A stretch of DNA of 11,071 bases, from NCBI GenBank assembly GCA_018623785.1, contig JAAZVD010000027.1, positions 1 to 11,071 of the forward strand, in the 5' to 3' direction. The translations under genes and the position numbers were made by a program. This document shows positions 1 to 6,804 of the stretch, piece after piece; the stretch's first letter is position 1, and each line of letters begins with the position of its first letter. The notes beneath the pieces were generated by a model. It was not told the origin of the DNA. It ran no database searches and worked only from the letters and a program-made list of their open reading frames with translations. The DNA is from Bacteroidota bacterium (lineage in GTDB: Bacteria; Bacteroidota; Rhodothermia; Rhodothermales; UBA10348).

Positions 1-1
1 C

Positions 2-1288
2 GTAGCACTAGGGGATGTAGACAACGATGGCGACATAGATATTTTTGTCGCCAATTGGCGAACGACGGATGACGTCTCCTTTATTCTTGAAAATAATGGC
101 AATGGCGAGTTTACCGAACGAGACGCATTTGACGAAGAAATGAAGTCAGACACCCAGCGACTCTTCAGAATGAGTCACTTCACATCTGAGTTGGCGGACT
201 TAAATGGTGATGGGTTTATTGATTTAATGGCGGACCCTGGAAATACAATTATATACGGTGATGGATCTGGGGTCTTTAAGTACGGGCTCCAGCAAGATAT
301 ACCCAACAGCAACTGGCTAAACCCTGACTTTCTTATTGTAGATTACGATGTTTTTGATTTAGATAACGACAATGATTATGATTTGCTTCTAACATTAACG
401 GATTACGTTAATTGGCAACTCGCCTTTGTGATCAATGACGGAATCGGGGAAAACGGATTTGTTAACTGGGTTGACAAGTCCGAAGAAGCGATTGAAGGAC
501 CGATGACACAAGGGTTTTACACAGATGATTATTCCTCGTCAGCACACATGTATGTACAGGTTCAGGATGTGAATGGGGATGGCGCAATGGATATACTACC
601 CCAAACGAAATTTGGAGGATCTCCGTACGATACCGAATGGGTTTTGCTCAAGGACCCAAGTGATTTGGTGTACGATTATTTTCATTCCCCACTTACCAGG
701 CCAGTAAGCAACCTAAATGCCACTTCGTCTGGTTTAGATGTGACGTTGACATGGAGTGTCCCAACACTATCAAACGGAGTGCCTACCCCAGCTGATACTT
801 GGGAGGTATACAGGTCCTACACTCCGTTTGGCGATGTCTCTTTAGCGACAACCATTGGCCAAACCGAAGATTTAAGCTTTGCTGTCACGGGCTTGGCACC
901 AGGTATCACGACGTACTACCGCATAGTTGGGAAAGGCCCCGGAGGAATCCCCTCGCCGATGTCAAATCAAGTAGCCATCACTATAGCCGCGGGCGTAGAC
1001 ACCGAGTCCTTTGAGCTACCAGAGACCTTCGTCCTAAGGGTAGCCTACCCCAACCCCTTTAATCCTACTACCACGGTTACCTACGGCTTACCCGCAGCTT
1101 CTGAGGTGCGCATCACCGCTACTGACTTACTGGGAAGGCAGGTGGCTACTCTGGTGGCAGGTGACATGAAGGCAGCAGGCTACCACACGGTCCAGTTCAA
1201 TGCTGAGGGTCTTGCCTCGGGCACGTACCTCATCAGAGTGGAGGCAGGGGACTTTGTGGATACGAGGCAGGTCGTGCTTCTGAAATAG
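2..1288 (+). CDS. FG-GAP/VCBS-repeat secreted protein with FN3 domain and T9SS-type C-terminal sorting domain (5' end outside window)
   Basis: The frame is open from the first bases of the window, so the N-terminus and signal peptide are missing and 428 residues are visible. Four calcium-binding-type Asp loops mark FG-GAP/VCBS propeller repeats: DVDNDGDID (from about residue 5), DLNGDGFID (66), DLDNDNDYD (119) and DVNGDGAMD (189). Residues about 233-329 look like a fibronectin type III domain (TLTW, WEVYRS, TTYYRIVG). The tail from about residue 344 to the stop carries YPNPFNPTT (349 on), DLLGRQVATL, SGTYLIRV and a final VVLLK, the standard form of a T9SS/Por secretion sorting domain. In this family such domains direct passage across the outer membrane and are usually cleaved. 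The predicted role is a cell-surface or released protein for adhesion or ligand binding; the ligand cannot be told. An internal ATG at 140 is not the start, because the propeller pattern begins before it. The tail is visibly more GC-rich than parts of the propeller. Confidence 0.9.
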   Translation, partial: VALGDVDNDGDIDIFVANWRTTDDVSFILENNGNGEFTERDAFDEEMKSDTQRLFRMSHFTSELADLNGDGFIDLMADPGNTIIYGDGSGVFKYGLQQDIPNSNWLNPDFLIVDYDVFDLDNDNDYDLLLTLTDYVNWQLAFVINDGIGENGFVNWVDKSEEAIEGPMTQGFYTDDYSSSAHMYVQVQDVNGDGAMDILPQTKFGGSPYDTEWVLLKDPSDLVYDYFHSPLTRPVSNLNATSSGLDVTLTWSVPTLSNGVPTPADTWEVYRSYTPFGDVSLATTIGQTEDLSFAVTGLAPGITTYYRIVGKGPGGIPSPMSNQVAITIAAGVDTESFELPETFVLRVAYPNPFNPTTTVTYGLPAASEVRITATDLLGRQVATLVAGDMKAAGYHTVQFNAEGLASGTYLIRVEAGDFVDTRQVVLLK

Positions 1289-1306
1289 GGTGCGTATTTC
1301 ACAGGG

Positions 1307-1322
1307 GGTAGCATCAGCTACC
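1307..1322 (+). terminator. Possible intrinsic terminator hairpin after the FG-GAP gene
   Basis: A perfect 6-bp stem, GGTAGC and GCTACC, closes a 4-base loop (ATCA) 19 bases after the stop codon. Only a weak T-run (TTTT at 1331-1334) follows, eight bases downstream. It may end the transcript of the propeller protein gene, but the poor U-tract leaves it uncertain. Confidence 0.4.
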
Positions 1323-1385
1323 AACGTTAGTTTTACCTGATTGCCGAGAGCGGTGGAGTTCTCATTTGGTTAGAGAGGATTGACA

Positions 1386-1481
1386 ATGTTTGAGTATTTC
1401 CACTATCGTTTTCGTCGGCCGCTAAAGCGTACGGTAGCCTTTGAAAAAACAAATGACCGGAAAAGCGCATCAAATCAATAG
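1386..1481 (+). CDS. Doubtful 31-residue basic small ORF
   Basis: This short frame opens with ATG at 1386 and stops with TAG at 1479-1481. A purine-rich GAGAGGA lies about seven bases before the ATG and could act as a ribosome binding site. The peptide is rich in Arg and Lys (for example FRRPLKR) and aromatic at its N-terminus (MFEYFHYRF). It has no signal peptide or recognisable domain. It sits alone in the gap between the propeller gene and the lipoprotein gene. A chance ORF of this size is quite likely; the only support is the site before the start. Confidence 0.15.
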   Translation: MFEYFHYRFRRPLKRTVAFEKTNDRKSASNQ

Positions 1482-1608
1482 ATGACCTGAGCCCTGGTCC
1501 CCTGTCCGATCGAAGCTTACAGCCTCAGGGTGTGACTTCGATGACAATTTTGCACTCACGGATCCTGTACAAGCTGAGCTCTGGCAGGATGAAACTAGTA
1601 AGGGAGCT

Positions 1609-2064
1609 ATGCACAAGCCTATCATAACAGTGGTTCTCATCCTTTCCCTTTTTGGCTGTGCTGAAAGCCGGGAGAATGCCGACAATCACGAGGTCATTTC
1701 AGGTCAGGTGGTAGACAAGGAGAGGCAGGTTGGCAACATGAGTATTTATCTTTTTGCTCTTCCCGAGGGGACAACAGAGGAGGCTTATGTAAGGTCTTTA
1801 TCGACTTTAAACAGGATTTACAAAGAGTCTAACCAAGACAAATTATATCAACTATTTAAAATCGCCGAACCTGATCAGGAAATATCGCTTCCATACGCCC
1901 TTGTTAGTGGTTTCTCCAGAGCAGAGCACTATGAATATGTTCATGACAGGCTTCATGGTGGGGGAGGGCGTAAAAGCGAGACCGAAGACTCCCTATACAT
2001 ACTACACCGGCTCATTTTGGACGAGGACAACGCAGTAGAATTAAAGGCGATTGTTTCTGAGTAA
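1609..2064 (+). CDS. Small predicted lipoprotein of unknown function (151 aa)
   Basis: The protein starts with a short lipoprotein signal: positive charge near the N-terminus (HK), hydrophobic stretch IITVVLILSLFG, and lipobox LFGC with Cys17 as the predicted lipidated residue. This places it on the periplasmic side of the inner or outer membrane. The mature part begins with VISGQVVDKERQVGNMSIYL, which resembles the first strands of a carboxypeptidase-regulatory-like or other small beta-sandwich domain, but the similarity is weak. The rest is charged, probably partly helical (AYVRSLSTLNRIYKES), with a Gly run (HGGGGRK) near residue 121. An AGGGAG just before the ATG supports the start. The gene is followed by an overlapping ORF. 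No family is recognised and no function is assigned. Confidence 0.75.
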   Translation: MHKPIITVVLILSLFGCAESRENADNHEVISGQVVDKERQVGNMSIYLFALPEGTTEEAYVRSLSTLNRIYKESNQDKLYQLFKIAEPDQEISLPYALVSGFSRAEHYEYVHDRLHGGGGRKSETEDSLYILHRLILDEDNAVELKAIVSE

Positions 2065-2962
2065 ACAATCTGAACAACCAGCTGATGGCCCAAGTGTGGC
2101 TAGAAGTGGAAGTGAGAAATCTGGATTCGTTGGGATGGATCAGAATATGTGTTCTGCACCAAGATCGCGTGTTCGACGGGTCTATTTGAAAGAGTATCCC
2201 AATCCGCTTTTTTTCAACCAGGACCTACCTTGCGCCAGGGGCCTGCGAACGCCATCACACATTTCCTTGCATCCGAAGGATGAGAACCAGAATGATAATC
2301 TGCTGGGTCTAGGGGGTAATCTTGACTTCGTCACCGCCCAGGAATCGGTCTTTCTGAGTGAGCGATTTGTTGATCGATTATACACCGTCATGTCAGATGC
2401 GGCGGCAGGGCTTTCCCGGTGGGTGTTTGTCGATGGGCAGACGGAGCAGGCTATGGATCATGGTTGGTGTGCCCGAGAGCCGTGGTTCAACAATTTTCGG
2501 GACACACGGCAAAGACAGCATACCGTACATGGCGTCCTTCACCCGAACCAGGAGGGATTCAAGTACATGGGGCTGGTTTTGGCCCACGCCATCCGCATCA
2601 ATGAGAACCTTCCTCTCTCAACACGCAGTGAGGTTGCTTCCGGGATGTGTGGCCCAACACTTGTAGACGATGAGCTTACCACAAACGATTACACATGCCG
2701 CATAACCTTGTCCCCATCAGATTATGGTGTAGAAGATGCAGAAGTGACGGCCGTTTATGCCCTGTCGGGCGAATACACGGGGTCCATTGTGGATTATACC
2801 GGGGCAGTTCGTACTACACCGTGGCATAATTCTGTAAAGCGTCCAGATTTCGAAGTACGACTTCCCTTTCGCAATCAAAATCGGCTACTTAGGTCGGTCA
2901 ACTGGGTCATTCGTAATCCAGACGGGTCCGTGGCGGCCGAAAAGACCTACTCCATTAACTGA
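2051..2962 (+). CDS. Truncated SGNH/GDSL-like hydrolase C-terminal half with beta-rich tail (possible pseudogene)
   Basis: This 303-codon frame starts at the earliest at a TTG (2051), inside the end of the lipoprotein gene; an in-frame stop at 2042-2044 limits it. The first ATG is at 2135. Residues about 110-185 match the C-terminal catalytic block of lipase-like SGNH hydrolases: WVFVDG (124-129), HGWCA (137-141), and GVLHPNQEGFKYMG, where His164 would be the catalytic His and HPN is the family signature. LGGNLDF (87-93) may be a degraded GxND block III. The block I GDS motif with the nucleophile Ser is not seen, and there is no signal peptide, although such enzymes are normally exported and longer. 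Residues about 205-303 are beta-rich with two Cys and look like an Ig-like tail (SVNWVIRNPDGSVAAEKTY). The likely reading is the 3' part of an esterase/lipase gene that lost its 5' half; an intact protein of another type cannot be excluded. Confidence 0.55.
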   Translation: MFLSKQSEQPADGPSVARSGSEKSGFVGMDQNMCSAPRSRVRRVYLKEYPNPLFFNQDLPCARGLRTPSHISLHPKDENQNDNLLGLGGNLDFVTAQESVFLSERFVDRLYTVMSDAAAGLSRWVFVDGQTEQAMDHGWCAREPWFNNFRDTRQRQHTVHGVLHPNQEGFKYMGLVLAHAIRINENLPLSTRSEVASGMCGPTLVDDELTTNDYTCRITLSPSDYGVEDAEVTAVYALSGEYTGSIVDYTGAVRTTPWHNSVKRPDFEVRLPFRNQNRLLRSVNWVIRNPDGSVAAEKTYSIN

Positions 2963-3010
2963 CCGATGCGGGGCTGAGTAGTCACAACCACTATTAAGAG
3001 GGTTCGCGTC

Positions 3011-3775
3011 CTAATCCAGTAGCACATCAATGCCGCTTTCTTCCAGCATTGATACCGTTTCCCGAGGTGCCTGAGCGTCAGTCACAATTTTGTCGATCTG
3101 AGAAGTGTCACAAATTTTGCTAAATCCCCGAACGCCAAACTTGGATGAATCAGTGACCACAATCACTTCTTGAGCTGCTGCAATCATACGCTGATTCAAA
3201 TCAGCTTCATGCGGACTAGACGTCGACAGCCCATGAAGAACATCAAGCCCATCCACTCCAATGAAGAGCTTTCGGCATGAAATCTTTTCGATCATTCCTA
3301 CTGCGTTGGCCCCTATGACGGAGGTTGAAGTAGCTCGGACAATCCCCCCCAACTGAATTATTTGTATTCCCGGGCGATCGACCAGCTCAAGTGTCGCATG
3401 AACACATGCGGAGACCACAGTCAACTGAGCCAGGTGAGGGATGTGACGTGATACCTCAAGAACAGTTGTTCCTGAACCTAGAATGATCGAGTCATTGGTA
3501 TCAATCAGTTCCGCCGCTCGTCTACCGATACTTCTTTTCTTGTCTGCGTGTCGCTTGGCTTTCTCCGACAAAGGTCTGTCGTAGAGAGGGTGGCTTTGAG
3601 GATTAGCTCCACCATGGGTTCGATGAAGAAGATCTCGGGCCTCCAGACTTCTGAGATCCCGACGCACGGTAGCCTCGGATACATTCAGCTCCTCACACAG
3701 GTCAATCACGGTTACATATCCGCGTTGTCGCAGTGTTCGGAGGATATGACTGTGTCTCTCCGCAGGTGTTTGCAT
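3011..3775 (-). CDS. DeoR-family transcriptional repressor (254 aa)
   Basis: Residues about 6-57 form the DeoR winged helix-turn-helix, with the hallmark VSEATVRRDL (32-41) recognition helix and the HGG turn (54-56). Residues about 75-235 form the DeoR sensor domain of the sugar-isomerase-like fold: GSGTT (100-104), LGG (142-144), FIGVDGL (171-177), EADLNQRMI (190-198) and VVTDSSKFG. In the family this domain binds phosphorylated sugars or related metabolites, which usually release the repressor from DNA. The frame stays open upstream to an ATG at 3949, but the ATG at 3775 gives the usual length of about 250 residues and starts right at the HTH; the extra 58 residues look like translated intergenic DNA. 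No clear Shine-Dalgarno is seen. The gene is divergent from the TonB receptor operon, so it probably controls that operon and itself. It converges with the SGNH-like ORF with 48 bases between their stops. The subfamily ligand cannot be named. Confidence 0.93.
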   Translation of the reverse strand: MQTPAERHSHILRTLRQRGYVTVIDLCEELNVSEATVRRDLRSLEARDLLHRTHGGANPQSHPLYDRPLSEKAKRHADKKRSIGRRAAELIDTNDSIILGSGTTVLEVSRHIPHLAQLTVVSACVHATLELVDRPGIQIIQLGGIVRATSTSVIGANAVGMIEKISCRKLFIGVDGLDVLHGLSTSSPHEADLNQRMIAAAQEVIVVTDSSKFGVRGFSKICDTSQIDKIVTDAQAPRETVSMLEESGIDVLLD

Positions 3776-3853
3776 GATCGCCGATGATTTTTTTTGATTG
3801 TATTGGAATAAATGGGAATCTGTAACAAAAAACGACCCCATACGATCATAAAA

Positions 3854-3868
3854 AATCAGCATATGATT
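3854..3868. promoter_or_regulatory. Inverted repeat AATCA-N5-TGATT, candidate operator
   Basis: Two perfect 5-base arms flank a 5-base centre (GCATA), 79 bases before the repressor start on its own strand. The position is right for autoregulation by a dimeric or tetrameric DeoR protein, but repeats this short arise by chance in AT-rich DNA. Confidence 0.3.
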
Positions 3869-3950
3869 GATATTTGTTTGATGTTGACTGCGTCTGCTCG
3901 AGTGTGTATCGTACCAAATAATAGACCGACCTGTGTCTGATGTCTGCAAT

Positions 3951-3962
3951 GGTATGGATACC
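3951..3962. promoter_or_regulatory. Inverted repeat GGTAT-GG-ATACC, candidate operator
   Basis: Two perfect 5-base arms are separated by two bases, about 97 bases before the receptor start codon. It includes the GTATGG hexamer, whose complement CCATAC recurs at 3838 and 4005 in the same gap. It is a plausible site for the adjacent DeoR-family repressor; no direct evidence of binding is available. Confidence 0.3.
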
Positions 3963-4059
3963 GTGTTCGCAGAATCACATCAGGCTGCCCGGATAATCCA
4001 CAAACCATACGCAGCAGACTAAAACCTGTGGTCGAACGAAACGCCACGTAAACAACGAC

Positions 4060-6804
4060 ATGGCTACACGCCTTCATACGGTCATCTCATTAGTCCTGAT
4101 TATCGTTGTTCAGAGTATGTACGGACTGCCCTCTTTGGCCAACGCTGGTGAGGATATGTCGGGTAAAATTTCTGGTCGTGTCGTTGAACTGGATAGTGGA
4201 CAGCCAATGGTTGGCGCCACGATATACATCGAGGAAGCAGGGATCGGTGCGGTCGCGGCACAAGACGGCAGCTATACCATAATCAACGTCCCTCCTGGTT
4301 TATATACCGTGCGAGCCTCAATGGTTGGTTTTGGAACGGTTCGCAAAGCAGAAGTGCGTGTCTCCATCGATCGTACCACGCGTGTCGATTTCGAATTGGC
4401 AGTCGAGATCATCCAGGGAGAGGAGGTACTGATCACGGCCACCCGCCCGATTATTGAAGTTGATCGCACGACCTCCGCTTCATACGTCGATTCCGAGGCG
4501 ATCGAAAACCTGCCGGTTCAAGAGGTATCCGACATTTTGCAGCTGCAATCTGGGGTTACCTATGACTCTCAAGGTCGGCTTCATATGAGAGGTGGTCGTT
4601 CGGGAGAAGTCGCGTATTTGGTGGATGGTATTCCCGTGACAAACCAGTATAGTGGCGGCTCCAAGATTGAGATCGAGAACAACTGGATCCAGGAGCTACA
4701 GGTCATAAGCGGTGTGTTCAATGCGGAATACGGACAAGCCCAGTCGGGCGTCGTAAACATCGTAACCAAGGCAGGGTCGGTTGACCGATACTCGGGCGAT
4801 GTAGGAGTCTATGCTGGCTCCTATTTCACGTCGAACCCGGACGTCTTTATGGGAAAAGACAGCCCCGCGCTCGACGAAATGAATTTGCAGGGCAGCCTGC
4901 AAGGCCCTCTTCGCTTCCTTCGGGACGGTTCTTTCTTTACGAACGTGCGGTATACGGACAATGCAGGGTGGCTCAATGGTGAGCGACGTGCCCTGATCAG
5001 TGACACCGTACCGATCCAGGCCTACATCCAGCAGGCTCAGCAGACTGCTTCGGACCGGGACAACCTGGTCGGAATCCCGATTCCTGACTCCCTGCTTTCT
5101 GGAGACGGCGCCCTGGTGGCCATGAACCCCAGACAGCGACTGTCCCTGCATGGTCGCCTCTCGTTCCGCCTTGGATCAAAGACGTCCGTAAGCTATGCCG
5201 CTTTCGTGACGGATGAGGAGCGCAAATCCTATCAGGATTACAGACGATATGCGCCTGACGGTCAGCCAACCGTATCTGACCTCGGGTTCAACCACCTGCT
5301 GTCAATTACTCTCGCACCGGATGCCAGATCATATATGCGTCTGGGGGTCTCCTATCAGAACAACCGGATACGAAGCCGTCTCTTCAGCAACCCGCTGGAT
5401 GTCCAGTATCAAGGGACTCCCTACGCCAGCAACGGGTTCGCCTTCGGGGGCACGAGCAACGGAAGATCACAAGCCTCAAATGCAACGTTTCTGGTCAAAC
5501 TCCAGGCCGAACGCCAGGTGAACAATAACAACTTGGTGAAAGCCGGTGTAGAATGGCAGCGTCATCGCATTGAAGAACGCTCTCAGGTTACTATTTCGGA
5601 CGGCCCCGTCTACCTGGAAGCCACCCAGCGGATTCCAGACATCAACACATCAGGTAACGACGCGTATGTCCGGGAGCCAAGCGAGTTTGTCGCGTTCATC
5701 CAGGACAAGCTCGAAATTGACGAACTGGTCGTGAATGCAGGGTTGCGATTCGACCTGTGGCAACCCAATGCTCCCGTGCCCGAGAACCTTCAGGCGGTTA
5801 CCGACCCGGATGATGGTATTCGCCTAGCTACGGACTTCACCGATGCCGAATCCTCCTTCCAGCTAAGCCCTCGAGTCGGCCTTGCCTTCCCTATTTCCAC
5901 AAGGGGTGTATTGCACGTCTCCTATGGCCGCTTCTTCCAGGTACCTCGTTTCTCCTACATCTTCACGAACTCCGAATTCGAAGTTGAGCTTGGGGATCTG
6001 GAGACTATCATGGGAAACGCCAACCTCAAACCCGAGCGCACGACCGCCTATGAACTGGGTCTGCAGTATGCGCTGACCTCCTCCTGGAAGGTAGAGGCAA
6101 CGATTTATTACAAGGACATCAAGAATCTGCTCGGGCAGGAAATCGTCAATACCGTAGACAAGAAGGTGTATGCGCGATACATCAATCGGGACTACGGTAA
6201 CACGCGGGGATTCGCCTTCTCCCTTCTTCGTCAGTTCGCCGATCAGTTCGGACTGACCATTGACTACACCTATCAAGTGGCCCGGGGCAATGCTTCAGAT
6301 CCGAATGCGGTCTTTTTCAACAATCAGACACAGCCTCCGGTAGAGCCCGAGAAACAGGTCATTCCCCTCAACTGGGATCAACGCCATGCCTTAAATGGGT
6401 CGCTGATCTTGGGAGACCCGCGCGGGTTCACCATGAGTATCATCGGCCGCTTCTCTTCCGGCCAGCCATATACTCCCACCAACCCGGGTAGTCAGCTCTC
6501 CTCCCAACTGGCGAACAGCGAATCAAAACCGGTCCGATTGAACCTGGACGTGAATGTCTCCCGCAAACTTCAGCTTGCGGGCTTCAATGCGCGCATTTAT
6601 GCGAAGGGGTTCAATGTGCTGGATCGACTGAATGCCAAGTCTGTGTATTCCAGTACCGGAAATGCCTTCCATCCGTATCGAACCTTGGGGGAAGCAGAAG
6701 TATTGGCCATGAACCCGAATTTCAGTGTGTCCGAAGTCGATCTGAGACCTGATTTCTTCGATCCGCCCCGTCGAATCATCTTCGGCATTGACCTGCGATT
6801 CTGA
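4060..6804 (+). CDS. TonB-dependent outer-membrane receptor with N-terminal carboxypeptidase-regulatory-like domain
   Basis: The 914-residue protein begins with a signal peptide (hydrophobic VISLVLIIVV; likely cleavage after ANA, residue 29). Residues about 35-113 are a carboxypeptidase-D regulatory-like beta-sandwich (GKISGRVVELDSGQPMVGAT, then GSYTIINVPPGLYTVRAS). A TonB-box-like EEVLITATRP follows, then the plug domain (about 125-240) with LPVQEVSDILQLQSGV, RGGRSGEVAYLVDGIPV and FNAEYGQAQSGVVNIVTKAG. The rest is a beta-barrel with alternating strands, for example FQVPRFSYIFTN and PERTTAYELGLQYAL, ending in the typical aromatic C-terminus (GIDLRF). The family imports or senses scarce ligands across the outer membrane using TonB-ExbBD energy. 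It heads the operon, overlapping the next gene by one base. No SusD partner lies downstream, so it is not a classical SusC. The substrate is unknown; the divergent DeoR regulator hints at a sugar-linked signal. Confidence 0.93.
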   Translation: MATRLHTVISLVLIIVVQSMYGLPSLANAGEDMSGKISGRVVELDSGQPMVGATIYIEEAGIGAVAAQDGSYTIINVPPGLYTVRASMVGFGTVRKAEVRVSIDRTTRVDFELAVEIIQGEEVLITATRPIIEVDRTTSASYVDSEAIENLPVQEVSDILQLQSGVTYDSQGRLHMRGGRSGEVAYLVDGIPVTNQYSGGSKIEIENNWIQELQVISGVFNAEYGQAQSGVVNIVTKAGSVDRYSGDVGVYAGSYFTSNPDVFMGKDSPALDEMNLQGSLQGPLRFLRDGSFFTNVRYTDNAGWLNGERRALISDTVPIQAYIQQAQQTASDRDNLVGIPIPDSLLSGDGALVAMNPRQRLSLHGRLSFRLGSKTSVSYAAFVTDEERKSYQDYRRYAPDGQPTVSDLGFNHLLSITLAPDARSYMRLGVSYQNNRIRSRLFSNPLDVQYQGTPYASNGFAFGGTSNGRSQASNATFLVKLQAERQVNNNNLVKAGVEWQRHRIEERSQVTISDGPVYLEATQRIPDINTSGNDAYVREPSEFVAFIQDKLEIDELVVNAGLRFDLWQPNAPVPENLQAVTDPDDGIRLATDFTDAESSFQLSPRVGLAFPISTRGVLHVSYGRFFQVPRFSYIFTNSEFEVELGDLETIMGNANLKPERTTAYELGLQYALTSSWKVEATIYYKDIKNLLGQEIVNTVDKKVYARYINRDYGNTRGFAFSLLRQFADQFGLTIDYTYQVARGNASDPNAVFFNNQTQPPVEPEKQVIPLNWDQRHALNGSLILGDPRGFTMSIIGRFSSGQPYTPTNPGSQLSSQLANSESKPVRLNLDVNVSRKLQLAGFNARIYAKGFNVLDRLNAKSVYSSTGNAFHPYRTLGEAEVLAMNPNFSVSEVDLRPDFFDPPRRIIFGIDLRF

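Larger units (their letters stand above)
1289..1608. other. 320-base intergenic gap between propeller gene and lipoprotein gene
   Basis: Apart from the hairpin at 1307-1322 and the doubtful ORF at 1386-1481, no gene is evident. The frame of the downstream lipoprotein is open back to 1486 but holds no ATG, GTG or TTG. Read through, that stretch gives a plausible-looking acidic sequence (SGCDFDDNFALTDPVQ), which may be a remnant of a lost coding end or chance. No tRNA-like fold was seen by eye. Confidence 0.5.
3776..4059. promoter_or_regulatory. Divergent promoter/operator region between deoR-family gene and TonB receptor operon
   Basis: This 284-base non-coding gap must contain the start signals for both the repressor gene and the receptor operon. 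Its repressor-proximal half is AT-rich (T-run at 3788-3795, several A-runs), and it holds the two inverted repeats listed separately. The hexamer CCATAC occurs at 3838 and 4005, and its complement GTATGG at 3952, within one inverted repeat. No convincing -33/-7 Bacteroidota promoter could be placed by eye, and no strong Shine-Dalgarno precedes either start. Confidence 0.6.

Noticed and set aside
1470..1685. Minus-strand 71-codon ORF with a lipoprotein-like stretch (LLVSSC)
   Set aside because: It overlaps the start of the plus-strand lipoprotein gene; its hydrophobic stretch is the reverse reading of that gene's own signal sequence.
2963..3010. Bidirectional terminator between the convergent SGNH-like and DeoR genes
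   Set aside because: Only a 4-bp stem (TAGT/ACTA) could be found without mismatches and there is no T-run, so it is too weak to annotate.
3776..3949. 58-residue N-terminal extension of the DeoR-family protein from an ATG at 3949
   Set aside because: The extension precedes the normal DeoR start, has no domain, and would cover most of the divergent regulatory gap; the start at 3775 gives the normal family length.
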